A stretch of 64,000 bases of DNA from CAZBNB01 sp964493245 (GTDB lineage Bacteria > Pseudomonadota > Gammaproteobacteria > Legionellales > Legionellaceae). The notes under the pieces are model-generated. The model did not search any database and was not told the DNA's origin. It saw only the letters and a program-made list of their open reading frames with translations. Of this stretch, positions 27,570 to 36,890 are shown piece after piece. The stretch is from assembly GCA_964493245.1 (NCBI GenBank), contig CAZBNB010000005.1, forward strand, positions 57,918 through 121,917, read 5' to 3'. The position numbers and the translations under genes were made by a program. Numbering within the stretch: position 1 is the first letter of the stretch; each line of letters opens with the position of its first letter.

Positions 27570-28793
27570 TTACGTTGCCATAATTATCTTCGGCGTAATA
27601 AAAATCAGTAGCTCATCATGCCGTGTGCGCCATTGTTTTTGTTGAAATAAATGCCCTAAAACAGGTAATGAACCTAAAAAAGGCACACGAGTCAGATGCC
27701 GATTGCGATCTTGTTTATAAATACCACCCAAAACAATGGTTTGACCGTCTTTGACTAACACGCGTGTTTCGATTGATTTGGTCAAAATAATCGGCACACC
27801 TTGCACACGCCGCCCTGAATCTGAGTTTTGATTAATCGATAAATGCATCATCAGCTTACCTTCCGTGGTAATTTGCGGTAAAACTTTTAGGCTTAAAACC
27901 GCTTTCTTAAAAGAAACGGAAGTGGCACCACTGGGCGTGACTTCTTGATAAGGAATGTCTTCTCCCGATTCAATCAAGGCAGGCTCCTGGTTAGTAGCCA
28001 TCAATTTAGGGCTCGCAATAATTTCAGCCCGCCCCTCCGTCTCAAGCGCAGATAACTCCATATCCAATAAAGCATTACGACTTAACGTTGCCACGGCCAT
28101 ACCAATTGAAGCGGCACTGGCCTCTAATGGTATGGCCGCCAAATCGATAGCCAATCGTTCGTATCCTGGGCCTGGCTTAGAGACACTGTCATTAGCATTA
28201 CCCTGTGCATCTTGTCCTGACTGCAATAAACCAAAGCGCACGCCCAAATCCCTGGCAGACTCTTGACTCATATTAACCAAGCGCGCTTCAATTAAGACTT
28301 GTCGACTGGGAACATCGAAACGCTGTAATATCGATTTAATTTGTTGGATTTGCTCCGGTGTATCTTGTATCCATATCACATTGGTACGCGGATCAGCCAT
28401 CAGTAAGCCATGGGCTGATAACAACGAAACACTGGGATCTTTTAGCAACGACACTAAATCCACCGCTTTCGCATAATTGACCTGAATGATTTCGGAAGGG
28501 TTCTCTCGAAAATCATTTTGTGACTCATCAGATGAAAGATGTTTCCTTGACGTGAGTTTATGTCCCCGCCTCGCGCGTAATTGCCGACGATAATCAGCCA
28601 TTTTTTGATTGATTGATTGTTCTATTTGTTGATGTCTTGACATTTCTAATGCCAATCGATGGTGTGATTGATAGGTTAATCCCACAAATAATCCAGCTAT
28701 CATGACGATAAACAAGATCATTCCCAACATAAAATATTTGGCTTGACGAATTTTCAGTGCCACACGCCAAGGTAATAAATTGATATCAGTCAT
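27570..28793 (-). CDS. PilN-PilQ chimera: PilN N-terminus fused to type IV pilus secretin
   Basis: The protein has 407 residues. Residues 1-70 are PilN-like: the typical MTDINLLPWR start, one membrane segment (about 21-41) and the start of the coiled coil. From about residue 101 the sequence is PilQ: EIIQVNYAKAVDLVSLL, DPRTNVIWIQDTPEQIQQI, RQVLIEARLVNMS, and the secretin end VPFLGSLPVLGHLFQQK with ELLIFITPKII. PilO, PilP, the rest of PilN, and the PilQ signal peptide, AMIN and N0 domains are missing. The frame is open throughout, so this looks like one in-frame deletion between pilN and pilQ. Without a signal peptide the secretin part should not reach the outer membrane normally. It overlaps pilM by 4 bases. 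Confidence 0.9.
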   Translation of the reverse strand: MTDINLLPWRVALKIRQAKYFMLGMILFIVMIAGLFVGLTYQSHHRLALEMSRHQQIEQSINQKMADYRRQLRARRGHKLTSRKHLSSDESQNDFRENPSEIIQVNYAKAVDLVSLLKDPSVSLLSAHGLLMADPRTNVIWIQDTPEQIQQIKSILQRFDVPSRQVLIEARLVNMSQESARDLGVRFGLLQSGQDAQGNANDSVSKPGPGYERLAIDLAAIPLEASAASIGMAVATLSRNALLDMELSALETEGRAEIIASPKLMATNQEPALIESGEDIPYQEVTPSGATSVSFKKAVLSLKVLPQITTEGKLMMHLSINQNSDSGRRVQGVPIILTKSIETRVLVKDGQTIVLGGIYKQDRNRHLTRVPFLGSLPVLGHLFQQKQWRTRHDELLIFITPKIIMAT

Positions 28794-29770
28794 ATACGCA
28801 ATGCCAATCCTAAAGCAATAAGCAGCTCATTGCTGTGAGATAATAAAGCGTTTTTATCCAAATGGTTTGCTAAAGGCAGCATATCAAATGGATGAATAGA
28901 TTGTATTTCTAAAGGCAGTGCTGCCGATAAATACATTGTTTCAAAGTGCACATCGGTACTAGAAGCAATGGCATGACTCAATACATACAAAGGATAGGCG
29001 GCTTGAAACATATGGATCGCTCGTTGTATATGTACTAAACAGGTTGCCATATCATGCATTGGCTTTGAAGCCAGTGGTTCACTGTGTACGAAAAGCGTAT
29101 TACCCAAATGAAAAACATACAAATGCACGTGCGCGTCGTCAAGATAAATCCAAGCAATGGTAGCGGGAAGCGCTATTTGCATGTGTTTCAATACACGGTA
29201 TAAAGCCTGCGATATCACATCTACGGCGTGTGCATGTAATCCAGCCGCTGTGAGCAATTGCATGCGTTGATCAACATCCATTCGGCGTGCAGCCAATATG
29301 ACTAAATCATGTAAAGATGATTCGCTGGATGTAAGTGGATTCCATTGAAAATCATAGTAAAGTGTTTCTGTTTCTTGTGGCAGTAATTTATTCACCTCCA
29401 CAGCAACCAGCGCTTCAATATTCGCTAACGATAATTGTGCACTAATTGACATTGTTTTGCGTAAAGTCCGTGCATCTGGCACCGCAACAACCGTTCGTTT
29501 GGTGTCTATTTTCAGTGTTTGGCACAATTGCCGCAGCAGTGTGGCCGCTGCGAAGGTATTATCTGGCTGTTGCAAGTCACTTATAGCATAGTTTTCGACA
29601 CAGTATACCTGCTCTTTTTTAGATAACTCGACTAACTGAATAGCATGCAAAGATACATGGATACCAAGCAACCGCTTGGATTTTGAACGAAGCAGTGACA
29701 CGCGTTCTCTCCTTAAACGCGTCAATTCGAAAATCGACTCAGCACACTTCCTGGCTGATTCAACTTTCAA
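28790..29770 (-). CDS. pilM: type IV pilus assembly protein PilM (divergent)
   Basis: The protein has 326 residues. It is actin-like, with the first phosphate loop reduced to LLGIHVSLHAIQLVELSKKE, then the PilM stretches VVAVPDARTLRKTMSISAQLS, IEALVAVEVNKLLPQETETLYYDF, and LVILAARRMDVDQRMQLLTAAGL. PilM binds the cytoplasmic tail of PilN, and the INLLPWR tail it would bind is preserved in the next gene. The nucleotide-site residues look weakened, and the protein is shorter than the usual 350. The locus is probably not building normal pili. Confidence 0.85.
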   Translation of the reverse strand: MKVESARKCAESIFELTRLRRERVSLLRSKSKRLLGIHVSLHAIQLVELSKKEQVYCVENYAISDLQQPDNTFAAATLLRQLCQTLKIDTKRTVVAVPDARTLRKTMSISAQLSLANIEALVAVEVNKLLPQETETLYYDFQWNPLTSSESSLHDLVILAARRMDVDQRMQLLTAAGLHAHAVDVISQALYRVLKHMQIALPATIAWIYLDDAHVHLYVFHLGNTLFVHSEPLASKPMHDMATCLVHIQRAIHMFQAAYPLYVLSHAIASSTDVHFETMYLSAALPLEIQSIHPFDMLPLANHLDKNALLSHSNELLIALGLALRI

Positions 29771-29851
29771 AATAACGATGTTGGACTATTTCCGATGGCA
29801 TGAAGTGTAACGAAATAAATTTTTTCTTGTCAAGCCGATAGATAAAATTAT

Positions 29852-30024
29852 CAGGACAAACGCATCTAATTTTTGAACACAAATCACGGCTTTGGAGCTA
29901 CGTCCTGCGCTTTATGTCCTGATCCATACAATCTTAATCAAGATCGTAATCTGGATTCCGCGCATAAAGCGCGGAACGTAGACAAAGTGAGTTTATATCA
30001 CACGATTAGATACGTTTGTCCTGG
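29852..30024. mobile_element. MITE copy 2
   Basis: The 173-bp element is bounded by CAGGACAAACGCATCTAAT and its near complement ATTAGATACGTTTGTCCTG. The 9-base sequence TAAAATTAT stands on both sides (29843-29851 and 30025-30033). It agrees with copy 1 over the full length in the same orientation; one interior hairpin has decayed (CCTGCGCTTTATGTCCTG). The right target duplication contains the stop codon of the outer membrane protein gene, so the insertion left that reading frame intact. Confidence 0.9.
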
Positions 30025-30029
30025 TAAAA

Positions 30030-31001
30030 TTATGCTGACCATTGCAAACCAAACATCAAACCTTGTTCACCAAAAGAGTACTCCGTATTCGTCAATTGGC
30101 CGTTTGTTGCATTATAGGTGCTGTGTAGCGTTGACCCAATAAAATTAATCCAAAGCCAGCCAACTTCAGCAAGAAGATTACCTTTCAGCAAACCACGCTT
30201 GACTTCGTAGTGGTAATTAAAACCAGTATGCACTTCAAGCTCAGGAACCAATGCACTTTTTGAAAAATTACTAGAAGGCACACTAAACGTAGTCGTAGGG
30301 CCGTTGTAAACCGTATTTTGACTGTGTGTTCCGCTTAAAACAGCGGTTGCACTATTTAAAAAGGTGCTGACCCCATATCCCCATTCACGAGATGAGCCGA
30401 TACCAAAACGAGCGCCTATCCCATTAAAAAGATGATTAATGGATTGATAGCTGCTAAATGTTGTACCACTTGAATTGAAAGTGGCGGATTGCTGGCTTGA
30501 TTGGGCAATCAAAATCCGAGAAAATTGCAGTCCAGAATGAAAGTACATCGCACCAAACTTGCCTAATAAAATGTATTTTTTCAACTCTAAATTAACCGTA
30601 TCCCAACTTGGTTGTAGTTTTGTGTCTGCAGAAAGAACATTGATATTGGTATCGGTAGACGGAAAAGCGCCCGTATGATTTCTATACGTCGCTTGTTGAT
30701 GATACCAATTGGTTGCAACACCAAAACCATGCGCAAAATCTTCCCCGACTTCAAGCTTAAAACCCCAAGCATATCCTGGTGTCGTCATCGCACTCTCAAC
30801 GAGTTGAAGATCGGGGGATGGCAGACCCAAGCCCTCAGCACCAGATGTATGCGGCTGTAAAAAAAGCGGGTACGCAGAAGCGGTAAAACCGCCTTTATCG
30901 TCAGGGAGAGATAAGACCAGTGATGAATCACTATCCTCAGCATGCGCCATCACCAAGACCAGTGACAAAAAAAGAAAATGGGTTATTTGAAGTCGTTTCA
31001 T
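30030..31001 (-). CDS. Legionella-type major outer membrane protein (MOMP-like beta-barrel)
   Basis: The protein has 323 residues. A signal peptide (MKRLQITHFLFLSLVLVMAHA) is followed by a mature part with alternating beta-strand pattern. It contains TPGYAWGFKLEVGEDFAHGFGV, ATNWYHQQ and INHLFNGIGARFG, which recall the Legionella/Coxiella outer membrane protein family. The chosen ATG has AAGGATGCGCA upstream; an in-frame ATG 90 bases earlier lacks this. The protein would be a porin or surface protein. It follows the SNF2 gene on the same strand with a 107-base gap, and MITE copy 2 sits at its 3' end. Confidence 0.75.
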   Translation of the reverse strand: MKRLQITHFLFLSLVLVMAHAEDSDSSLVLSLPDDKGGFTASAYPLFLQPHTSGAEGLGLPSPDLQLVESAMTTPGYAWGFKLEVGEDFAHGFGVATNWYHQQATYRNHTGAFPSTDTNINVLSADTKLQPSWDTVNLELKKYILLGKFGAMYFHSGLQFSRILIAQSSQQSATFNSSGTTFSSYQSINHLFNGIGARFGIGSSREWGYGVSTFLNSATAVLSGTHSQNTVYNGPTTTFSVPSSNFSKSALVPELEVHTGFNYHYEVKRGLLKGNLLAEVGWLWINFIGSTLHSTYNATNGQLTNTEYSFGEQGLMFGLQWSA

Positions 31002-31108
31002 TGCGCATCCTTGTTTAATGGGCATATGCTTCACGGCGTCGATATTAAGACCCCTAAAACAGGCGCTAGGGTAGCAAAACTTTTTAGTCAAAACAATCAG
31101 GGCAAACC

Positions 31109-33319
31109 CTATTCGTACTTAGCAAAAAATCGCGTCAAATCTGCTTCTGTCAAACCAAACGCAAGCGGTGCTTCCTGGCTGGCAAAAACACTGTTAAATA
31201 TATCGCGTTTTTTCGCTTGCATATCTAACATGACCTCTTCTACTGTTCCTTGTGCAATAAATTGATAGATAAAGACCGGGTTTTCTTGGCCAATACGATG
31301 GCTGCGGCTAGCTGCTTGATCGTGTATTGCTGGATTCCACCAAGGATCGTACAAAATAACGGTATCTGCTCGCGTTAAATTCAAGCCCACACCACCCGCT
31401 TTCAGACTAATTAAAAAAACAGGCACTTCTCCTGCTTGGAAACGATCGACCAGGGCTTGGCGATTTTTTGTCTGGCCAGTTAACAAGAAATAAGCATAAT
31501 CACGTTTTTGCAACTGTGCTTCTATCAGTGCCAACATCGAGGTAAATTGTGAAAAAACCAGCACGCGTCGACCTTCATTCAGTAAATTGTCTAATAAGGT
31601 CATGAGTTCATCTAATTTAGCAGAATGTCCGTGCGCGATACTGGCTTCAGGTAAGGATAAAAGCCGTGGGTCACAACAAACTTGACGTAACTTTAACAAA
31701 GCCTCTAAGACCAACATTTGACTTCTTGCTAATCCTTGCTCTGCAATAGCCTCACGCACCTTCTTTTCCATCGATAAACGAATGGCTTCGTACAAATCAC
31801 GCTGCGCACCGGTTAAAGCAATGAAACGCTTCATTTCTGTTTTCGGTGGCAACTCTTGCATCACTTCATTTTTAGTACGACGTAATACAAAAGAACGAAT
31901 ACGCCCATGTAAGATAGATTGGCGATCTAAATCTTGATTTTTTTCAATGGGAATACGAAAAAACTGTCGGAAATGTTTCGCATCACCTAAAAATCCTGGC
32001 ATTAAAAAATGAAACAAAGACCATAACTCGCCCAAATGGTTTTCCAGTGGCGTGCCAGTCAAACACAAGCGGTGCTTTGCTCGCAACTGATGAACAATTT
32101 GTGTTGTTTTTGTTCTTGAGTTTTTGATAAATTGCGCTTCATCTAAGATTAAATAATAAAATGAATAAGCTAAAAAACGCGCTTTGTCGCGCTGTAATAA
32201 TCCATAAGTCGCAATCACCACATCATATTCATCAAAATCAACATCATGACGAGCATGTCCATGAAATAAAAGCACTTTTAAATCAGGAGCAAAGCGCGCC
32301 GCTTCATCTTGCCAATTACAAATTAAACTCGTAGGCGCCACAATCAAACTGGCACTGGTCAACAACCCTTGCTCTTTATCATGTAGCAAATGGGCCAATG
32401 TTTGCACCGTTTTTCCAAGCCCCATATCATCCGCTAAAATACCAGCAAACCCTTGGTTTTTTAGAAATTGCAACCAATTTAAACCATGCTGCTGGTAACT
32501 ACGTAAAGTAGTATTTAATCCACGTGGGGGCTGAACAGTTGGCAACGCTTCTATCACACCCAGTGCTGCTAACTTTTCCTGAACCGCCGCCGTTCCTAAC
32601 CAACGAGACCGTAACGCTTTGATGGCTTGTTCCGCTTCGTACATTAATGCCAATTGATATCGCCGCAAGCGAATATCCGTAGGCTCCCCTTCATGCCAAC
32701 CGGCTTGTTTGATGAGCCTCAATAACGGCTTCATACGCCCTAATTCAAGACGCAGCCATTGATCCGCTTCAACGGGAACTAACAAAGGCTCATTATCTGG
32801 TAAATTTTCCAGCGTATGAAAATCATAGCGACGCAATAATGACACCACGACAGGTACAATGTTCACCGGTTTGTCATCAATTAAAATACCTAACTGATAT
32901 GCGAAAAAATCATGCTCTTGTTCTGATACGGTGGAATACCACACCATTTCATCCGTAACCATCATGTGATCAGACTCAGACTCCCAACTGTTTTCTTGAG
33001 ATAAACGGCTTATCGTCGGTTCTCTTTTGGGTTTGACCACACTCAAATTCTCTTTCGCTTGTAAAGCAAAAAAACAAGCTGCCGCATGTTTACACTGATG
33101 GCGTTCCGGACAGTTACACAATGTTGGCGTTTTGGGCCAAGTTTTTAAATCAACATGAATATTATAAATTTGCCCGGTATGCTCCTTGACTCGCCCTAAT
33201 AATAAGCCGTCACTCAAACGAATGCTCAACACATGGCCTTGATTGTAATCACGTTGGCCATTGAGGAAGGCTGACGACGAAAACTCACGCGTCATTTGAG
33301 ATAAAGCAGCTTTTAACAT
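31109..33319 (-). CDS. SWIM zinc finger / SNF2-family helicase
   Basis: The protein has 736 residues. A SWIM zinc finger lies near residues 68-78 (C-N-C then C-K-H). SNF2 ATPase motifs follow: ADDMGLGKT at about 295-303, the DEAQ box (LDEAQFIKN, near 394), LTGTPLENHLGELWSL, and in the second lobe VFSQFTSM, LTGQTKNRQALVDRFQ, LKAGGVGLNLTRADTV and the SHRIGQ motif. All ATPase motifs are intact. Such bacterial Swi2/Snf2 proteins (RapA/HepA relatives) act on nucleic-acid-protein complexes, though the exact role of this SWIM class is not established. Confidence 0.93.
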   Translation of the reverse strand: MLKAALSQMTREFSSSAFLNGQRDYNQGHVLSIRLSDGLLLGRVKEHTGQIYNIHVDLKTWPKTPTLCNCPERHQCKHAAACFFALQAKENLSVVKPKREPTISRLSQENSWESESDHMMVTDEMVWYSTVSEQEHDFFAYQLGILIDDKPVNIVPVVVSLLRRYDFHTLENLPDNEPLLVPVEADQWLRLELGRMKPLLRLIKQAGWHEGEPTDIRLRRYQLALMYEAEQAIKALRSRWLGTAAVQEKLAALGVIEALPTVQPPRGLNTTLRSYQQHGLNWLQFLKNQGFAGILADDMGLGKTVQTLAHLLHDKEQGLLTSASLIVAPTSLICNWQDEAARFAPDLKVLLFHGHARHDVDFDEYDVVIATYGLLQRDKARFLAYSFYYLILDEAQFIKNSRTKTTQIVHQLRAKHRLCLTGTPLENHLGELWSLFHFLMPGFLGDAKHFRQFFRIPIEKNQDLDRQSILHGRIRSFVLRRTKNEVMQELPPKTEMKRFIALTGAQRDLYEAIRLSMEKKVREAIAEQGLARSQMLVLEALLKLRQVCCDPRLLSLPEASIAHGHSAKLDELMTLLDNLLNEGRRVLVFSQFTSMLALIEAQLQKRDYAYFLLTGQTKNRQALVDRFQAGEVPVFLISLKAGGVGLNLTRADTVILYDPWWNPAIHDQAASRSHRIGQENPVFIYQFIAQGTVEEVMLDMQAKKRDIFNSVFASQEAPLAFGLTEADLTRFFAKYE

Positions 33320-33466
33320 AACAGGAATATATCCAAATCGAGTGTTAGCGAGACATGGGGGTTAAATAATACACTAATATTCTATGTTTTGCATTCAGTA
33401 TGCTGTAGATCTGCTTATATCGCATCAGTATAATAGACCCATCATCCGCTCAAGCAGAATATTTGT

Positions 33467-35137
33467 ATGTCTAATCATGTTACCAAGCCCGCGCTTAACA
33501 TACTCATGGCACAAATAAACCCAACCGTTGGTGCCATTGCTAGCAATACGGCGAGGATTATTGAACTGATTAGTACACATCAATCACAATACGATTTAAT
33601 CGTTTTTCCCGAACTGTGTATCACGGGCTATCCTATTGAAGATTTGGTGTTTCGTGATGCGATGCTCGATGAGGTTGAGGTCGCACGACAAGCGATTATA
33701 AACTGTACAAAAGACTGTCATGTTATTATCGGTTATCCTTCACGAAACCATCACTTACGTTTCAACACAGCAGCTATTTTGTATAAGCAACATTGTATCG
33801 CTGAATATCACAAATTTCATTTACCTAATTATGGCGTATTTGATGAGGCACGATACTTCACAGCAGGGAATCATGAGCCTTGTTTATTTACCATTCATGG
33901 TTATCAATTGGGTTTGGTGATTTGTGAAGATTTATGGCAACCTGGGCCAGTGGAGTCCGCAATTAAACACGGCGTTGAGCTATTAATCACCATCAACGCA
34001 TCACCATTTGAATTACAAAAAGCAACGCAACGGCAACAACAACTACGCACTTATGCTAAGCAGCATATTGCCATTGTTTATGTCAATCAAGTCGGTGGAC
34101 AAGACGAATTGGTTTTTGATGGGCGCTCCTGTGTCATGGATGCCAATGGCGATTTTCCCTTTGAAGCCAGTACCTTCACCGAAGATCTCTACGCTATTCA
34201 TTATCAAGCCGGAACATTTACCACCGCTTCTGGCTCTATTAAAAAGCCGGGGCTTGAAAATAAGCTCCCCTTTCATTTATCGACACCACAAGATGACTCC
34301 TGTGCACTCATCTACCAAGCGTTGATGTGCGGATTGCGTGATTATGTCAATAAAAATCAGTTTCCTGGGGTATTACTGGGATTATCTGGTGGTATTGACT
34401 CCGCACTCACGTTAGCCATCGCGGTTGATGCTTTAGGTGCCTCTCGTGTCAAAGCTGTTTTCATGCCCTCTCGTTATACCGCGGATATCAGCGAAGAAGA
34501 TGCGCTTATACAAATTCGCACTTTGAATGTCGCTTATGAGATATTACCGATTGAAAAGTCTTATCAAGCAATCATCGAAACATTAGCACCTGTCTTTGTC
34601 GATCAACAAGCTGATACGACAGAAGAAAATTTACAAGCACGTATACGCGGTTTACTCCTGATGGCCTTGTCTAATAAAAGTGGCTTTATGCTACTCAATA
34701 CCAGTAACAAAAGTGAAATGGCGGTGGGTTATTCAACGTTATATGGCGATATGTGTGGTGGTTTTTCTGTCCTCAAAGATGTCTACAAAACCATGGTATA
34801 TTCGCTGGCTCACTATCGCAATCATCTCTCCCCTGTGATTCCAGAGCGTGTACTGACACGGCCACCCACAGCCGAGTTGGCTTTCAACCAGACCGATCAG
34901 GATAGTCTCCCTGACTACGGGTTATTAGATGCGATTTTAAAAGACCATATCGAAAATAGGCTCGATGCAGCGGCATTGATTCAAGCGGGCTATCCACAAG
35001 AAACGGTTCTAAAAGTGGTGAAGCTCATTGCTCGCAATGAATATAAACGCTATCAATCTCCGCCTGGCACGAAAATAACGGCTTGTGCTTTTGGTCGAGA
35101 CTGGCGATATCCGATCACAAAGCACTTGCAAAATTGA
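33467..35137 (+). CDS. nadE: glutamine-dependent NAD+ synthetase
   Basis: The protein has 556 residues in two domains. The N-terminal nitrilase-type amidase carries the Glu-Lys-Cys triad (Glu in VFPELCITGYP, Lys in EYHKFHLPNYG, Cys in GLVICEDLWQPG). The C-terminal synthetase has the P-loop GLSGGIDSALT, NTSNKSEMAVGYSTLYGD, and RPPTAELAFNQTDQDSLPDYG. It converts nicotinate adenine dinucleotide to NAD using glutamine and completes the pathway begun by nadB, nadA and nadC in this window. A TATAAT lies 32 bases before the start, without a good -35 partner. Confidence 0.97.
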   Translation: MSNHVTKPALNILMAQINPTVGAIASNTARIIELISTHQSQYDLIVFPELCITGYPIEDLVFRDAMLDEVEVARQAIINCTKDCHVIIGYPSRNHHLRFNTAAILYKQHCIAEYHKFHLPNYGVFDEARYFTAGNHEPCLFTIHGYQLGLVICEDLWQPGPVESAIKHGVELLITINASPFELQKATQRQQQLRTYAKQHIAIVYVNQVGGQDELVFDGRSCVMDANGDFPFEASTFTEDLYAIHYQAGTFTTASGSIKKPGLENKLPFHLSTPQDDSCALIYQALMCGLRDYVNKNQFPGVLLGLSGGIDSALTLAIAVDALGASRVKAVFMPSRYTADISEEDALIQIRTLNVAYEILPIEKSYQAIIETLAPVFVDQQADTTEENLQARIRGLLLMALSNKSGFMLLNTSNKSEMAVGYSTLYGDMCGGFSVLKDVYKTMVYSLAHYRNHLSPVIPERVLTRPPTAELAFNQTDQDSLPDYGLLDAILKDHIENRLDAAALIQAGYPQETVLKVVKLIARNEYKRYQSPPGTKITACAFGRDWRYPITKHLQN

Positions 35138-35184
35138 AGTAACTCGTTAACATGGAATAACTATTTCGTCTTGCTGAGAATATC

Positions 35185-35826
35185 ATGAAGATTGTTGCTT
35201 TTTTAGCTTCTCTGCTCCCATTTTGCCTTTCTTATGCGGCTACGCCGATTGATGGTTGGTATTCGAAGGTATTTGGTGGTTATGCCTACGTACCAGATAA
35301 TATTAACAAAACCAGTGGTTCCTTGACACGAAATCACGTACGATACGAGTCCGGATTTCAAGCGGGTGGCAGTATTGGCTTCAAAAGCAACCCCATGCGT
35401 TATGAAGGCGAAATCACCTATCTCAAGGCAAATACACAAACATTTCAAATCAACAGCGTCACACAAACTGGTGTGGATGGTTACAACCAGGCTGTTATCG
35501 GTTTGGCTAATATTTACTATGATTTTCCTGGTTGGTTAGCACCCTCACTGCAACCTTATTTGGGTGCTGGCTTAGGTTATGGTTGGATACAAAGCCGTTT
35601 AAATGCCACGGGCCCGACTCTGTCGACTCAATTTAGTGCAGCAAGCTCTGCATTCGCTTATCAGGGAACCGGTGGAATCACGTTTAATTTTGCTGAAAAT
35701 TATGCACTGAATGTGGGTTACCGTTACGTTGGCACCAATAATTTATTTTCATTTGGAAAAATGTTCCAAGTTCATATGGCAACGGTGGGTGCAACGTATC
35801 GATTTGATGGGAACAATTATAAATAA
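35185..35826 (+). CDS. small beta-barrel outer membrane protein
   Basis: The protein has 213 residues. A signal peptide (MKIVAFLASLLPFCLSYA) is followed by an OmpA/OmpW-like eight-stranded barrel pattern: GWYSKVFGGYAYVPD, GGSIGFKSNPMRYEGEITYL, LQPYLGAGLGYGWIQSRL, YALNVGYRYVGTN and a final VHMATVGATYRF. The last strand does not end in Phe but runs on to DGNNYK. The next barrel gene at 36036 has a similar mature start (P-V/I-D-G), so the two may be distant paralogues. Function is unknown; these barrels are common surface proteins in Legionellales-like bacteria. Confidence 0.8.
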   Translation: MKIVAFLASLLPFCLSYAATPIDGWYSKVFGGYAYVPDNINKTSGSLTRNHVRYESGFQAGGSIGFKSNPMRYEGEITYLKANTQTFQINSVTQTGVDGYNQAVIGLANIYYDFPGWLAPSLQPYLGAGLGYGWIQSRLNATGPTLSTQFSAASSAFAYQGTGGITFNFAENYALNVGYRYVGTNNLFSFGKMFQVHMATVGATYRFDGNNYK

Positions 35827-35831
35827 TTGGG

Positions 35832-36004
35832 GTATATATACCTTGCACACATGCGTTTTCACTTTTGTAGCATCCCATCTAAGGCTCATCTCGTGCCTTA
35901 AAAAAGGCTTACATATGAATAACGATGCGCGCATTTTTTAAGACACGAGCTGAACCATATCTGAGCGCTAAAAAACCGAAAACGCATGTGCGCAAGATAT
36001 ACAC
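35832..36004. repeat. 173-bp long imperfect palindrome between two barrel genes
   Basis: The arms match with few mismatches: GTATATATACCTTGCACACATGCGTTTTC at the left end (only the first part needs to pair) and GAAAACGCATGTGCGCAAGATATAC at the right. Pairing continues inward through CTCGTGCCTTA and TAAGACACGAG, so almost the whole segment folds on itself. A half-copy of the right arm (GAAAACGCATGTGC) appears at about 41901 after another gene, so this is probably a dispersed element. Confidence 0.7.
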
Positions 36005-36035
36005 CACATTTTAAATGCTTTAGGGATAAACACAG

Positions 36036-36890
36036 ATGATGAAGCAAATTTTACACCGCTCTTTCGCTCTAGGCTTGCTGTGTAGCGCAGTGCCTGCTGC
36101 ACTGGCCTTTAACCCGGTTGATGGGAACTATGGCGGGGTTTTTCTTGGTCCAAGTTATACACCCAGCACGTCTTTCACACTGCCTAATCCGGCGACATTT
36201 ACCGGGCAACAAACCACCATTAGCTTCCAATCGGGTAGTTTATCGCACTCTGTCCTAGGCAATGTAGGTCTACAATTGGGTTACCGGTTTTGTACCAATT
36301 ATCGTTTAGAATTAGAAGGCATGTATAACAACAATCATTTCAGTCAACTGACGATTAATGATTTAACTGTCAGCTCCGTTCCTAGCCTTCAAACACCAAC
36401 CAAAGTTTATTTTAGTAACATGGAAACCACGACTGATGCGCATATTCAAGGTGATACCAATACAGGTGCGTTTATGGTGAATGGTTATTATGATTTTTTC
36501 ATACCAAATCAAGATGGCTACTCGACTGTGGTGCCTTTTGTGGGCTTAGGCATTGGTTATGGATATGTACAAAATGCGCTGCAATTTTACCGTGCGCAAA
36601 TCAACTCAACGGAAACCAATGACAGCCGAGAAATTCTTGAGGTATTGCAATCACGTGGCTCAATCGCAGGCCAGGTCGTTGGTGGTATAAATTACTTTAT
36701 GGATGACTTCACCTGGTTGTTTTTGGATGTACGTTATTGGGCCACTAAATCGAACGATCCCAGTTCTACTTACACGGTTATCACGCCTTATGGTTCAACT
36801 GACACCAACAGCACTGTGAATATTTTCGGTAAGAATACGCAGCTTATTTCTGTTAATATTGGTTTTAATGGAGTTTTTAACGTTGCCTAA
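36036..36890 (+). CDS. beta-barrel outer membrane protein
   Basis: The protein has 284 residues. A signal peptide (about 24 residues, ending AALA) is followed by FNPVDGNYGGVFLGPSYTP and alternating strands. Examples are VGLQLGYRFCTNYRLELEGMY, GAFMVNGYYDFF, VVPFVGLGIGYGYVQ, WLFLDVRYWATKS and the terminal LISVNIGFNGVFNVA. This is the layout of an OmpA-like surface barrel with long loops. ATGATG gives two adjacent starts, with AGGGATAAACACAG upstream. Its last 23 bases overlap the rpe start. Confidence 0.8.
   Translation: MMKQILHRSFALGLLCSAVPAALAFNPVDGNYGGVFLGPSYTPSTSFTLPNPATFTGQQTTISFQSGSLSHSVLGNVGLQLGYRFCTNYRLELEGMYNNNHFSQLTINDLTVSSVPSLQTPTKVYFSNMETTTDAHIQGDTNTGAFMVNGYYDFFIPNQDGYSTVVPFVGLGIGYGYVQNALQFYRAQINSTETNDSREILEVLQSRGSIAGQVVGGINYFMDDFTWLFLDVRYWATKSNDPSSTYTVITPYGSTDTNSTVNIFGKNTQLISVNIGFNGVFNVA

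Noticed and set aside
29873..30142. 89-codon plus-strand frame
   Set aside because: It lies inside MITE copy 2 and antisense to the outer membrane protein gene.
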